A stretch of 11,304 nt of DNA from Methanocorpusculaceae archaeon UBA456 (GTDB taxonomy: Archaea > Halobacteriota > Methanomicrobia > Methanomicrobiales > Methanocorpusculaceae), in assembly GCA_002496395.1 (NCBI GenBank), contig DAJQ01000041.1, positions 25,067-36,370 of the forward strand. Direction: 5' to 3'. The translations under genes were made by a program, and so were the position numbers. Position 1 is the first letter of the stretch. Each line of letters starts with the position of its first letter. The notes below the pieces were generated by a model that was given only the letters and a program-made list of their open reading frames with translations, searched no databases and was not told the DNA's origin. Positions 1-5,741 of this stretch are shown one piece after another.

Positions 1-593
1 TCATCCGGATGAATGGTTGGCCTGAACATGCTCCCGATGAGTTCATCTTCAGATAACCCGAAATGGCGGCAATATGCACGATTAACAAAGATTATCCTGC
101 CATTATCATCGAACCGGCAGATCAGCTCATCCATATCTTCAATGACATTCCGGTACCGATCCTCGCTCTCACGGAGTGCACGCTCGTTCCTCTTCCGGGC
201 AACAGCGTACTGGATCTTCTGTGAAAGTTCGGCAAACTGCGACTTCGGGTCACCACCTTTCTGAAGATAGAAGTCTGCACCAGAGTTCAATGCCTCAATA
301 ACCACCTCTTCCCTGCCTTTTCCGGTGAAGATGATAAACGGTGTCTCATCTCCCTGTTCACGGAGATATTTGAGAAATTGGAGCCCATCCATACCAGGCA
401 TCTGATAATCTGAGATGATTGCATCAAATGGTTCTGCTGATAAAAGAGCTATAGCATCTGTTGCGTTCTCTGAGGTGGTAATAGCAAACTCCTGCTTCCG
501 CTCAAGGTAGAGTTTACAGATCTGAAGGAGTGCCGGCTCGTCATCAACATAGAGGACACTGATTGGATGAATGACAGAACCGGGTGGTTTCAT
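1..593 (-). CDS. Response regulator with receiver and PAS domains (C-terminus beyond window)
   Basis: Partial gene; 197 codons are visible and the rest lies left of base 1. An N-terminal receiver domain spans residues about 10-130. It has the acidic pair D17/D18 (motif YVDDEP), the likely phospho-acceptor D62 in SDYQMPGMDG, T90 in FIIFTGKG and K112 in LQKGG. A PAS sensor domain follows from about residue 142 (ESEDRYRNVIEDMDELICRF) and is cut by the window edge. Receiver-PAS proteins of this kind are common in Methanomicrobiales and often end in a histidine kinase domain, which cannot be seen here. It is probably cytoplasmic, since no membrane segment is visible. The start is uncertain: in-frame ATGs also occur at 632 and 650, and none of the three has a clear ribosome site. 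I chose 593 because the receiver fold begins just after it. It lies downstream of the GyrI-like gene on the same strand and may be co-transcribed. Confidence 0.88.
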   Translation of the reverse strand, partial: MKPPGSVIHPISVLYVDDEPALLQICKLYLERKQEFAITTSENATDAIALLSAEPFDAIISDYQMPGMDGLQFLKYLREQGDETPFIIFTGKGREEVVIEALNSGADFYLQKGGDPKSQFAELSQKIQYAVARKRNERALRESEDRYRNVIEDMDELICRFDDNGRIIFVNRAYCRHFGLSEDELIGSMFRPTIHPD

Positions 594-682
594 GGATGAT
601 GATTGAATTGATTGGGTATAAGACTTGTGCATGGAAACAGATTGAATCATCCGTATAACCGGAATCAACCTGTAATTAACAA

Positions 683-1150
683 TCAGATTGGGGCGTATAT
701 CCAGGTCACCAGGAGATCCTCTTCTGTGGTCTTTGGATCATTGATATACACTTCCCGCATGGGGCCTGTGATGGTGAGATGATTATCTCCAAGCCACCTG
801 AAGAGTTCCTGATAGGTATCCGGCAATTCACGGTATGGCCCCATATGGATGATCCGAACCATCTTTCCACCCGGGAGTTCATAGAAATGGATATCACCGC
901 TTCCTTTCCCCTCCCCTTCAATTGGAAAGGCAACCTCTATATCTGCACTTCCGGCTTCTGCTGCCGCCTTAACGGCATCCATCGAATCTTCATGGCAGAT
1001 GTATGCAGGAGGGCCGATGACGGTGATTTTATGTTCTTCGATGAAGGATGCAAGCTCCTGGATCATCGATCCAATATCTTCATAGCGTCCGGTTCGCCGG
1101 ATTCCAAGAATCTTCTGGGTTGGGGCATCAACGGTCAGTATCGATCGCAT
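683..1150 (-). CDS. GyrI-like small-molecule-binding domain protein
   Basis: 155 residues, a single stand-alone GyrI-like (AraC effector-binding / SOUL-related) domain. Signature segments are GPPAYICHED (46-55), DIEVAFPI (70-77), MGPYRELPDTYQELFRWL (about 102-119) and GPMREVYINDP (128-138), ending in the usual LVTWIYAPI-type strand. Relatives bind small hydrophobic or cationic ligands, or act as C-terminal effector domains of AraC/MerR regulators. This copy has no DNA-binding domain, so it is more likely a ligand sequesterer, a cyclopropanoid-hydrolase-like enzyme or a partner protein. No Shine-Dalgarno is visible before the ATG at 1150. A T-rich TATA-like run (about 1173-1182 read on the minus strand) lies roughly 28 bases upstream, which would fit a leaderless or short-leader mRNA. 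The fold is confident; the ligand and role are unknown. Confidence 0.87.
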   Translation of the reverse strand: MRSILTVDAPTQKILGIRRTGRYEDIGSMIQELASFIEEHKITVIGPPAYICHEDSMDAVKAAAEAGSADIEVAFPIEGEGKGSGDIHFYELPGGKMVRIIHMGPYRELPDTYQELFRWLGDNHLTITGPMREVYINDPKTTEEDLLVTWIYAPI

Positions 1151-1228
1151 GGATTGTGATCTGTATCAGGAGGATAAAAAATGAATCCTGGATGTGGGAA
1201 GAGTAAGAATACCCGTATGGAAAGGACA

Positions 1229-1286
1229 CATGTCATAGCGCAGCGCAGATGTATTTGGATGAGGGAAGTGACCTGTAAGCACTTGT
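1229..1286 (+). repeat. Tail fragment of the 419-bp repeat (copy R0)
   Basis: This stretch matches the last roughly 60 bases of the full repeat at 1322-1740. Both contain a GCAGATG-type block, then GAAGTGACCTGTAAGC, then an ending in CTTGT (here AAGCACTTGT instead of AAGCGCTTGT). Only the tail is present. It has the same orientation as the full copy that begins 35 bases later, so the two form a tail-to-head tandem. The left boundary is approximate. Confidence 0.7.
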
Positions 1287-1321
1287 TTAAAGAGGTTGAA
1301 TTAGATATGCTGACTTGAAAT

Positions 1322-1740
1322 TGACCCCTCGGCCCTCCGGGGGGGCACCGCCAACCCCCTCCGGTTCTCAGGGTGGGCGGCCTTCGGCCACCGAACGGGG
1401 CTGATCGCCCCGCCGAGAGGATGATGGCGCTATCGCGCCTATGGTGTTGTACCGGATCTCAGAAGATGCACACAACACTCTGCTGTGCCGCGCCCTGCCG
1501 CGCCCAATCGAAGAAATAAGCGCAAAATGCCTGCAATCGCACCTGTACTTTTTCTTACGCCGCACTTCCATGGGCTTACCCTCGCCCGAACCTGGTACCG
1601 GTGCTCCCCGCGATTGCCCGGACCCCCCTGATATCCTTATACTCCCTTCAGGTGAAGGGGGCAGGGGGGATTGCCGGGGAGATGAGGGTCCCAGCACAGC
1701 AGATGCATATGGGTGAAAGAAGTGACCTGTAAGCGCTTGT
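1322..1740 (+). repeat. Full 419-bp modular repeat (copy R1)
   Basis: Full-length copy running from TGACCCCTCG to AAGCGCTTGT. It aligns along its whole length with the reverse complement of 4196-4614; both copies measure 419 bp. The head module (about 1322-1440) is very GC-rich and contains consecutive hairpins, for example 1376-1392 (7-bp stem, TTC loop) and 1426-1439 (GGCGC/GCGCC around TATC). The tail module (about 1460-1740) carries a near-palindrome CCCTTCAGGTGAAGGG near 1650 and ends in the 8-bp palindrome AAGCGCTT. I see no inverted terminal repeats and no clear target-site duplication. Open frames inside it are not kept in other copies, so it is not read as protein-coding. Nature unknown: non-autonomous mobile element or structured RNA gene. 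Confidence 0.85.
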
Positions 1741-1799
1741 CTGTCAACTACCCACAACGTAATGCTATTATCCAACAAACATTGACTGTCAGTAGAGAA

Positions 1800-2312
1800 A
1801 TGACCAATCCACCAGTATTTCATATCAAAATGGTTGATGGTAATGTATTCACATTACCACTACGAGATTTCATCAATTATAATCCAAAAACAATAAAATT
1901 TTAATGGGCAACAAAATATAACCGGAATCTAAAACTAAAAGAACAAGAATTCGAACAAATCGTTGACTATTGGTACTCCATATCTAAAGATATTAAACCA
2001 ACAGAACTGGTATCTGAATGGGAACCAATCGTTGAACAAATCCTCAATCAGATTGCCTCAAAAACAGCTTCAGATATGAAAGAGGGACTGCTCAAAAACG
2101 GCGTATATCAAGATCCCAACGGTGCCTTATGGGTCATAGGAACCATTATATCTAATATTATGAAAGATAACAGAAAAAGCACAACGAATCCAAGGCTTGC
2201 ACAATACATGATGAAGAAAGGTTATCTAATGCACTCCTCAACTAATTTTAGAATCGGTAAAAAACAAGTCAGAGCATGGGGTTTCAATCCAAATCTGAAG
2301 AAAAATGACTAA
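1800..2312 (+). pseudogene. Broken AT-rich gene, probable remnant of an integrated element
   Basis: A frame opens at ATG 1800, is interrupted by one TAA at 1902-1904, then stays open in the same frame for 135 codons to the TAA at 2310-2312. Joined, it would encode about 170 residues; the part after the stop includes DYWYSISKDIKPTELVSEW and ends near KKQVRAWGFNPNLKKND. The base composition is clearly more AT-rich than the flanking genes, and the frame begins just after repeat R1, which may have removed the true 5' end (the frame stays open back to GTG 1713 inside the repeat). I do not recognise the family; the lysine-rich C-terminus could be a winged-helix-like end of a phage or plasmid replication protein, but this is only a guess. 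It abuts the 3' end of a tRNA-Leu gene, a usual integration site. Alternatives are a short expressed protein starting at ATG 2076, or stop readthrough. Confidence 0.6.
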
Positions 2313-2332
2313 CCATAATCACAAACAAAAAA

Positions 2333-2417
2333 TGCGAGGGACCGGATTCGAACCGGCGAACCCCTACGAGACTAGCCCCTCAAGCTAGCGCCTTTGACCT
2401 GGCTCGGCAACCCTCGC
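2333..2417 (-). tRNA. tRNA-Leu (anticodon GAG)
   Basis: An 85-nt class II tRNA on the minus strand. The acceptor stem GCGAGGG pairs with CCCTCGC and is followed by discriminator A. The anticodon stem CTAGC/GCTAG encloses the loop TTGAGGG, giving anticodon GAG, which reads CUC and CUU leucine codons. A long variable arm precedes the T arm, whose loop lies in CCGGTTCGAATCCGG. No CCA is encoded, and no intron is seen. The 3' end faces the AT-rich broken gene at 1800-2312. Confidence 0.96.
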
Positions 2418-2446
2418 TCGGTTGACTTAAACAAATACGATGCTAT

Positions 2447-2457
2447 CATTAAAAATG
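2447..2457 (-). promoter_or_regulatory. Probable TATA box of the tRNA-Leu gene
   Basis: On the minus strand this reads CATTTTTAATG, an archaeal TATA-like sequence centred about 35 bases before the tRNA 5' end. Transcription would then start roughly 9 bases upstream of the mature tRNA. Assigned by position and composition only. Confidence 0.4.
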
Positions 2458-2622
2458 CTATCGATCTCGCTTTCTGCCGGAGAGGGAAGATCCATCCCTG
2501 CCGATTGGATATCCCATCATTTCCCTGCCCTATCTCTGGCAACTATGTACATTGATACACACCACTCTGCATCATTAATCATCGCATCCTTTTTCCGTCA
2601 TGGCACCAACCATCAGGTGACT

Positions 2623-3123
2623 ATGTGGTACGATATCATTGATGCCTTCTCAGATTCACCTTCACAACTCCGCGTTGTCAGATACCTCCTCGAAAATGGG
2701 TTTGGGGTCAATGAATCGGGGAAGGTCACCGCAAACGGGATCGAGATGCCCGCCACCCAGATAGCGCGTGCGATCGGTGTTGATCGGCGGGTCGTCGATA
2801 CCACCGCCCGCAGCATCCTCGATCACGAGACCCTGCGCCAGGTCTTCTGTAATATCCGTGTGACACCGGATCTCTCTCAGGTTGCAGAGGTGCTGGGCCT
2901 TGCGATTATCACGCTCATACCAAAGAACGCATCTGACAAACACATTGTTGCATCGGCCGTCAGGGTACTCGCCGAATACGATATCTCCATACGCCAGCTC
3001 TTTGTCACCGATCCGATCTTTTCAGAAGAGCCCAAACTTGTAATGATTATTGACGGGGCACTCCCCCATGGGGTCATCGAAGATCTGAGGGAACTTCCGC
3101 AGGTGAAGCGGCTCATCCTGTGA
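2623..3123 (+). CDS. HTH-ACT domain regulator of amino acid metabolism (COG2150-like)
   Basis: 166 residues. The N-terminal half (about 12-75) is a winged-helix-type DNA-binding region, with TQIARAIGVDRRVVDTTARS (45-64) as the recognition part. The C-terminal half (about 92-166) is an ACT-like ligand domain with strands at LGLAIITLIP, ISIRQLFVTDPIF and KLVMIIDGALP. This matches the archaeal family annotated as predicted regulator of amino acid metabolism, so it probably senses an amino acid and controls transcription in the cytoplasm. The frame is open from 2440, but I start at ATG 2623: AGGTGA at 2615-2620 gives a good ribosome site, the HTH begins right after it, and the region before it contains the tRNA promoter. 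The effector and target genes are not indicated by the neighbours. It reads away from the tRNA gene as a single-gene unit. Confidence 0.85.
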   Translation: MWYDIIDAFSDSPSQLRVVRYLLENGFGVNESGKVTANGIEMPATQIARAIGVDRRVVDTTARSILDHETLRQVFCNIRVTPDLSQVAEVLGLAIITLIPKNASDKHIVASAVRVLAEYDISIRQLFVTDPIFSEEPKLVMIIDGALPHGVIEDLRELPQVKRLIL

Positions 3124-3212
3124 GAAACGGATCCTATGATAAGCGATTCTGGGAGAACAAAAACAGAAAAGATATCCGTGGGAGATCATTTTATTCTGAT
3201 CATCCCCGATAA

Positions 3213-3487
3213 ACAAGCGCTTACAGTTCACTTTCATCACCCAAACTCATCTGCTTCCCCGTGACACTCATGACTCCGGCAAACCCCCTGCCCCCTTCAC
3301 CTGAAGGGGGTGTAAGGATAGCATGCGGGTCCGGGAAATCGCGAATGCCTACCGGTAGCCGCACCGGGCGAGGGTAAGCCCATAAAGGTGCGGCGTAAGA
3401 GATAATACGGATGCGATTGCAAGCAGGTGGCGTTCTCCTTTTCGTATGAGCGCGGCAGGGCACGGCAAGTTCTTGCAGGGTCTGAGA
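3213..3487 (-). repeat. Headless copy of the 419-bp repeat (copy R3)
   Basis: In minus-strand orientation this matches the tail module of the full copies, from a CTCAGA-type block to the AAGCGCTTGT end at 3213. Shared segments include the GATTGC/GCAATC block, TTACGCCGCAC, ATGGGCTTACCCTCGCCCG and the palindrome CCCCTTCAGGTGAAGGGG near 3290-3310. The GC-rich hairpin head module is missing. It lies between the ACT regulator and the hicB gene. The right boundary is approximate. Confidence 0.8.
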
Positions 3488-3656
3488 ATTTACAGAAAGA
3501 AAGGTATGTTATCGCTCCCGGACGATCAGAAGATTATTTCTCTACGAATGCAAGAACAGATCTTCATAACACTTGTACCAACTGAATTGTCGGTGGAACA
3601 TCATTATGGAAGTCAGTGATCTGGTTCCAGGTTATCTGATTTCAGGGTGATCGAAT

Positions 3657-3875
3657 ATGGAATTTAAAATAACTCTTGAACAGGATGAAGAGGGGTGGTA
3701 TATCGTCACAGTTCCTGCGCTTCCAGGATGCATCTCTCAGGGTAAGACTGAAGAGGAGGCAAAGAAAAATATCCCCGAAGCAATTGAACTCCATCTCAGT
3801 GCGCTTGCACGTGATGGCATTCCATTGTATCAGAAGCAGGGAGCAAAAGAGACTTTTGTTGCCATTGATCTATGA
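3657..3875 (+). CDS. HicB-family antitoxin-like protein, apparently without HicA
   Basis: 72 residues with the compact HicB/UPF0150 fold. An N-terminal strand (MEFKITLEQDEEGWYIVTVP) leads to the hallmark PALPGCISQGKTEEEAKKNI (20-39) and a helix AIELHLSAL (43-51). GGTGAT at 3646-3651 lies 5 bases before the ATG. HicB proteins neutralise the mRNA-cleaving toxin HicA and usually sit next to it, the longer ones also binding DNA. Here I find no HicA-like frame in the roughly 170 bases upstream or 150 bases downstream; the flanks are repeat DNA. The short form has no added C-terminal DNA-binding domain. It may be an orphan left after loss of the toxin, or a stand-alone regulator. Family confident, function not. 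Confidence 0.85.
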   Translation: MEFKITLEQDEEGWYIVTVPALPGCISQGKTEEEAKKNIPEAIELHLSALARDGIPLYQKQGAKETFVAIDL

Positions 3876-4019
3876 ATTTCGACTCTTCTCCAAATTTCTG
3901 ATCACCAAAACTCCAGATTCATGAACAATCATTAGATCGATAGTGTGGTGTCATCCTCACAACAGATCCTTTTATTCACAAGCGATAGTGAATGAATAAC
4001 TGTGGTTGAGGAGAAGAGC

Positions 4020-4155
4020 GAGACCAGTAATAAAAGGTATGCGCGAAGCGCCATCATCCTCTCTGCGGGGCGACTAGCCCCGCTTGGTGGCCGAAGGCCG
4101 CCCGCCCTGAGAACCGAAGGGGGATGGCAGTGCCCCCGGGAGGAGCGAGGGGTCA
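4020..4155 (-). repeat. Head-only copy of the 419-bp repeat with clear hairpins
   Basis: On the minus strand this matches the GC-rich head module, from TGACCCCTCG at 4155 inward, then loses similarity. The hairpins are the cleanest of any copy: 4065-4083 (GCGGGGC/GCCCCGC, loop GACTA), 4086-4102 (GGTGGCC/GGCCGCC, loop GAA, one G-T pair) and 4041-4051 (GCGC/GCGC, loop GAA). The repeat may extend to about 3979, where an ACAAGCG block like the repeat end occurs next to a small inverted repeat (3974-3993). The 4196-4614 copy ends 40 bases away in the same orientation. Confidence 0.75.
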
Positions 4156-4195
4156 ATCAACATTCAACCACTAATCCCAGCAGATTACCCCCACA

Positions 4196-4614
4196 ACAAG
4201 CGCTTACAGGCAGGTACTTTTCAGTTATGCATCTGCTAACCCTGTGACATTTCATCTCGCAGGCAAACCCCCTGTCCCCCTTCACCTGAAGGGGGTGTAA
4301 GGATAGCATGAAGGTAAAGGCAATCGCGGGGAGCACCGGAAGCCGCACCGGGCGAGGGTAAGCCCATAGAAGTGCGGCGTAAGAGATAGTACGGATGCGA
4401 TTGCGGTCCGCTTTCTTCCCACTCTTCAAATGGGAACGGCAGGGTGCGTCAACCATTGATTCTCTGCATGTACTGAGAAACAGTACAACATCATAAGCGC
4501 TGAAAGCGCTCCCATCCTCTCTGCGGGGCGAGCAGCCACGCTTGGTGGCCGAAAGCCGCCCACCACGAGAACCGAAGGGGGATGGCAATGCCCCCCCGGA
4601 GGGACGAGGGGTCA
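4196..4614 (-). repeat. Full 419-bp modular repeat, inverted (copy C)
   Basis: Full-length copy, inverted relative to 1322-1740 and of the same length. Its tail module contains a 9-bp inverted repeat, CCCCCTTCA / TGAAGGGGG, at 4276-4295 and ends at AAGCGCTT (4199-4206). In the head module one hairpin is longer than elsewhere (4496-4510, AGCGCT/AGCGCT, loop GAA), while two others carry single mismatches (in GCCACGC and AGCCGCC), so this copy looks partly decayed. It lies about 90 bases beyond the stop of the HD-domain gene. No flanking direct repeat was recognised. Confidence 0.85.
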
Positions 4615-4665
4615 GTTCAGCCTTATTGTGCCTCTCTGCCAAATAGATACACGATATCAGACCCC

Positions 4666-4683
4666 CCTCCAGAAAATTGGAGG
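4666..4683 (-). terminator. Possible terminator hairpin after the tfe operon
   Basis: A perfect 6-bp stem (CCTCCA/TGGAGG) with a 6-base loop lies 20 bases past the HD-domain stop codon on the minus strand. A T-rich stretch (GTTTTTGG) precedes it in the direction of transcription. Archaeal termination often uses T runs, so either element could end the operon. Tentative. Confidence 0.3.
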
Positions 4684-4703
4684 AGAACCAAAAACTTCCG
4701 ATT

Positions 4704-5210
4704 TCATCTCCGAAACAGTTCCATCTCAAGTGCCAGCCGATAGGTCCGGCGCCGCTTCTTCTTTGGAAGATCCAGGATCTTCATCATCCGCTCCTCGATA
4801 TGAATCACAGAACTCCCCTTCACCAGATTATCAGCATGGGCAACTATCTTCTCAGGAAGGGAGACAGGCATGCAATCCCTTGGCAGAAGGCCGAGCTGGA
4901 GGTATTCATCCGCAGTCTGCCCGGCTCCAAGGTGCCGTTCAACAATCCGTGCAATCTCCTCCGGCAATCCCAGTTCACGGCAGATGTCACCGCCGATCAT
5001 CGCATGATCAAGGGAATGGCTGACTGATCTGCCAATATCGTGAAGAAGAGCTCCGCAGACTGCAGGAGTTCCATCGACCGCTTCATCATCAATGTACTCC
5101 ATCACAACTTCGGCAACCGCACGCGCATGGGCGATCACCTTCTGAGAACAACCAGCGCCAACCAAATGCCTGATATACACTGACTCATCAACGGAGGTTG
5201 GAATGGTCAT
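4704..5210 (-). CDS. HD-domain (HDIG) phosphohydrolase
   Basis: 168 residues. It is an HD-superfamily metal-dependent phosphohydrolase of the archaeal HDIG type (TIGR00295-like). Visible ligands are H28 (in VIAHARAVAEVV), the H57-D58 pair in ALLHDIGRSVSHS, H69 in DHAMIGGDI, H93 in IVERHLGAG and D127 in IVAHADNLV. The C-terminus is basic (KKKRRRTYR, 150-158). The substrate is unknown; relatives act on nucleotides or other phosphate esters in the cytoplasm. It is the last gene of the operon, 12 bases after the tfe stop, so it is probably translated from the same message. No strong ribosome site precedes the ATG at 5210. The family and operon place are confident; the reaction is not. Confidence 0.88.
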   Translation of the reverse strand: MTIPTSVDESVYIRHLVGAGCSQKVIAHARAVAEVVMEYIDDEAVDGTPAVCGALLHDIGRSVSHSLDHAMIGGDICRELGLPEEIARIVERHLGAGQTADEYLQLGLLPRDCMPVSLPEKIVAHADNLVKGSSVIHIEERMMKILDLPKKKRRRTYRLALEMELFRR

Positions 5211-5222
5211 ACAAAAAGAAAA

Positions 5223-5741
5223 TTATCCGAGGGTCTCGCTGATCGCCTCAAGCCTTCGCCGGAGAGCAAGAGCGAGCATCTCATTATCAAAATGGGAGAG
5301 TGGAACTTCGCAGGTTGTGCAGGAGAAGTCGTGTTTATATGCCTCGTTGAAGGTATACATAGTACCACAGGTCTTGCAGACATAAAAGTCGTTCTCCTCT
5401 TCATATCGCTCGCGTGCGACAAGCTTCTCCTTCACCTTCTCCAGATCCTCTGCCAGCACAGGATCCAGCTGATCAAGTTGCAGATGCCAGAGATACGTAA
5501 GCCAGCCGGTTTCATTATCTTTCACCCTTCGGTACACAGCGAGTCTCCGTTCATAGAGAGTATAGAGGGTATGCCTCACAGAATTCAAATTGATCCCGGT
5601 AGTCTCGGCAAGCTCCTCATCGCTGTGTTCTCCGGCATCAGGGAACCGCAACAGGAGCTGTATTCCTTCCTCACCAACAAGACGGAGGAAAAATGAATGG
5701 ATCGCCTGCTTCTCTAACAATTCTTCCACTTGTTGCATCAT
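5223..5741 (-). CDS. tfe: Transcription factor E (TFE alpha)
   Basis: 172 residues, the usual length. An N-terminal extended winged helix (about 5-85; DEELAETTGINLNSVRHTLY at 41-60 is the helix-turn-helix) is joined by a charged helix (LEKVKEKLVARERYEEEND) to a zinc ribbon with C122, C125, C141 and C144 (CKTCGTMY and CTTCEVPL). The family is the archaeal counterpart of eukaryotic TFIIE alpha. It joins the TBP-TFB-RNA polymerase preinitiation complex and helps open the promoter. Its start overlaps the ATP-grasp stop by four bases (ATGA), implying translational coupling; a second in-frame ATG follows directly. All four zinc ligands are present, so it looks functional. Confidence 0.96.
   Translation of the reverse strand: MMQQVEELLEKQAIHSFFLRLVGEEGIQLLLRFPDAGEHSDEELAETTGINLNSVRHTLYTLYERRLAVYRRVKDNETGWLTYLWHLQLDQLDPVLAEDLEKVKEKLVARERYEEENDFYVCKTCGTMYTFNEAYKHDFSCTTCEVPLSHFDNEMLALALRRRLEAISETLG

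Noticed and set aside
1181..1318. A 45-codon plus-strand frame with an excellent AGGAGG site 7 bases before its ATG.
   Set aside because: Its second half lies in the repeat fragment at 1229-1286, the product has no recognisable pattern, and the purine-rich site also overlaps the likely promoter of the minus-strand GyrI-like gene. Possible but not supported.
1368..1823. Long minus-strand frame (151 codons) across repeat R1, and a plus-strand frame at 1441-1716.
   Set aside because: Both fall in the GC-rich repeat, and the frames are not conserved: the segment read as LRRTSMGLPSP in R1 is read in another frame as ISYAALLWAYPRP in the other copies.
2440..2622. Upstream extension of the ACT regulator to ATG 2440.
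   Set aside because: It would overlap the tRNA-Leu promoter, lacks a ribosome site and has no family match, whereas ATG 2623 has AGGTGA just before it.
3506..3619. A 37-codon plus-strand frame upstream of hicB that might have been a HicA remnant.
   Set aside because: The product has none of the HicA features (no KGSH-like motif), and its ATG follows an AAGGT with almost no spacing.
4146..4155. GCGAGGGGTCA at the repeat head resembling the tRNA-Leu acceptor end GCGAGGG, suggesting an att site.
   Set aside because: Only seven bases agree in GC-rich sequence, and the other head copies do not keep them all. No longer match to the tRNA 3' end was seen in the window.
3932..4156. Open frames on both strands over the head-only repeat (3932-4156 minus, 4002-4247 plus).
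   Set aside because: They arise from high GC and hairpin symmetry; there is no ribosome site and no family resemblance.
4196..4614. CRISPR array or IS element as an explanation of the repeats.
   Set aside because: The units are over 400 bp, there are no short regularly spaced repeats, and there is no transposase-like frame or terminal inverted repeat.
4157..4729. A 190-codon minus-strand frame and a similar one at 3221-3463 sharing the RPVRLPV segment.
   Set aside because: The similarity is due to the DNA repeat. The shared frame is not open in the R1 copy, both products are low-complexity Pro/Arg/Ser-rich, and the long one runs into the end of the HD-domain gene.
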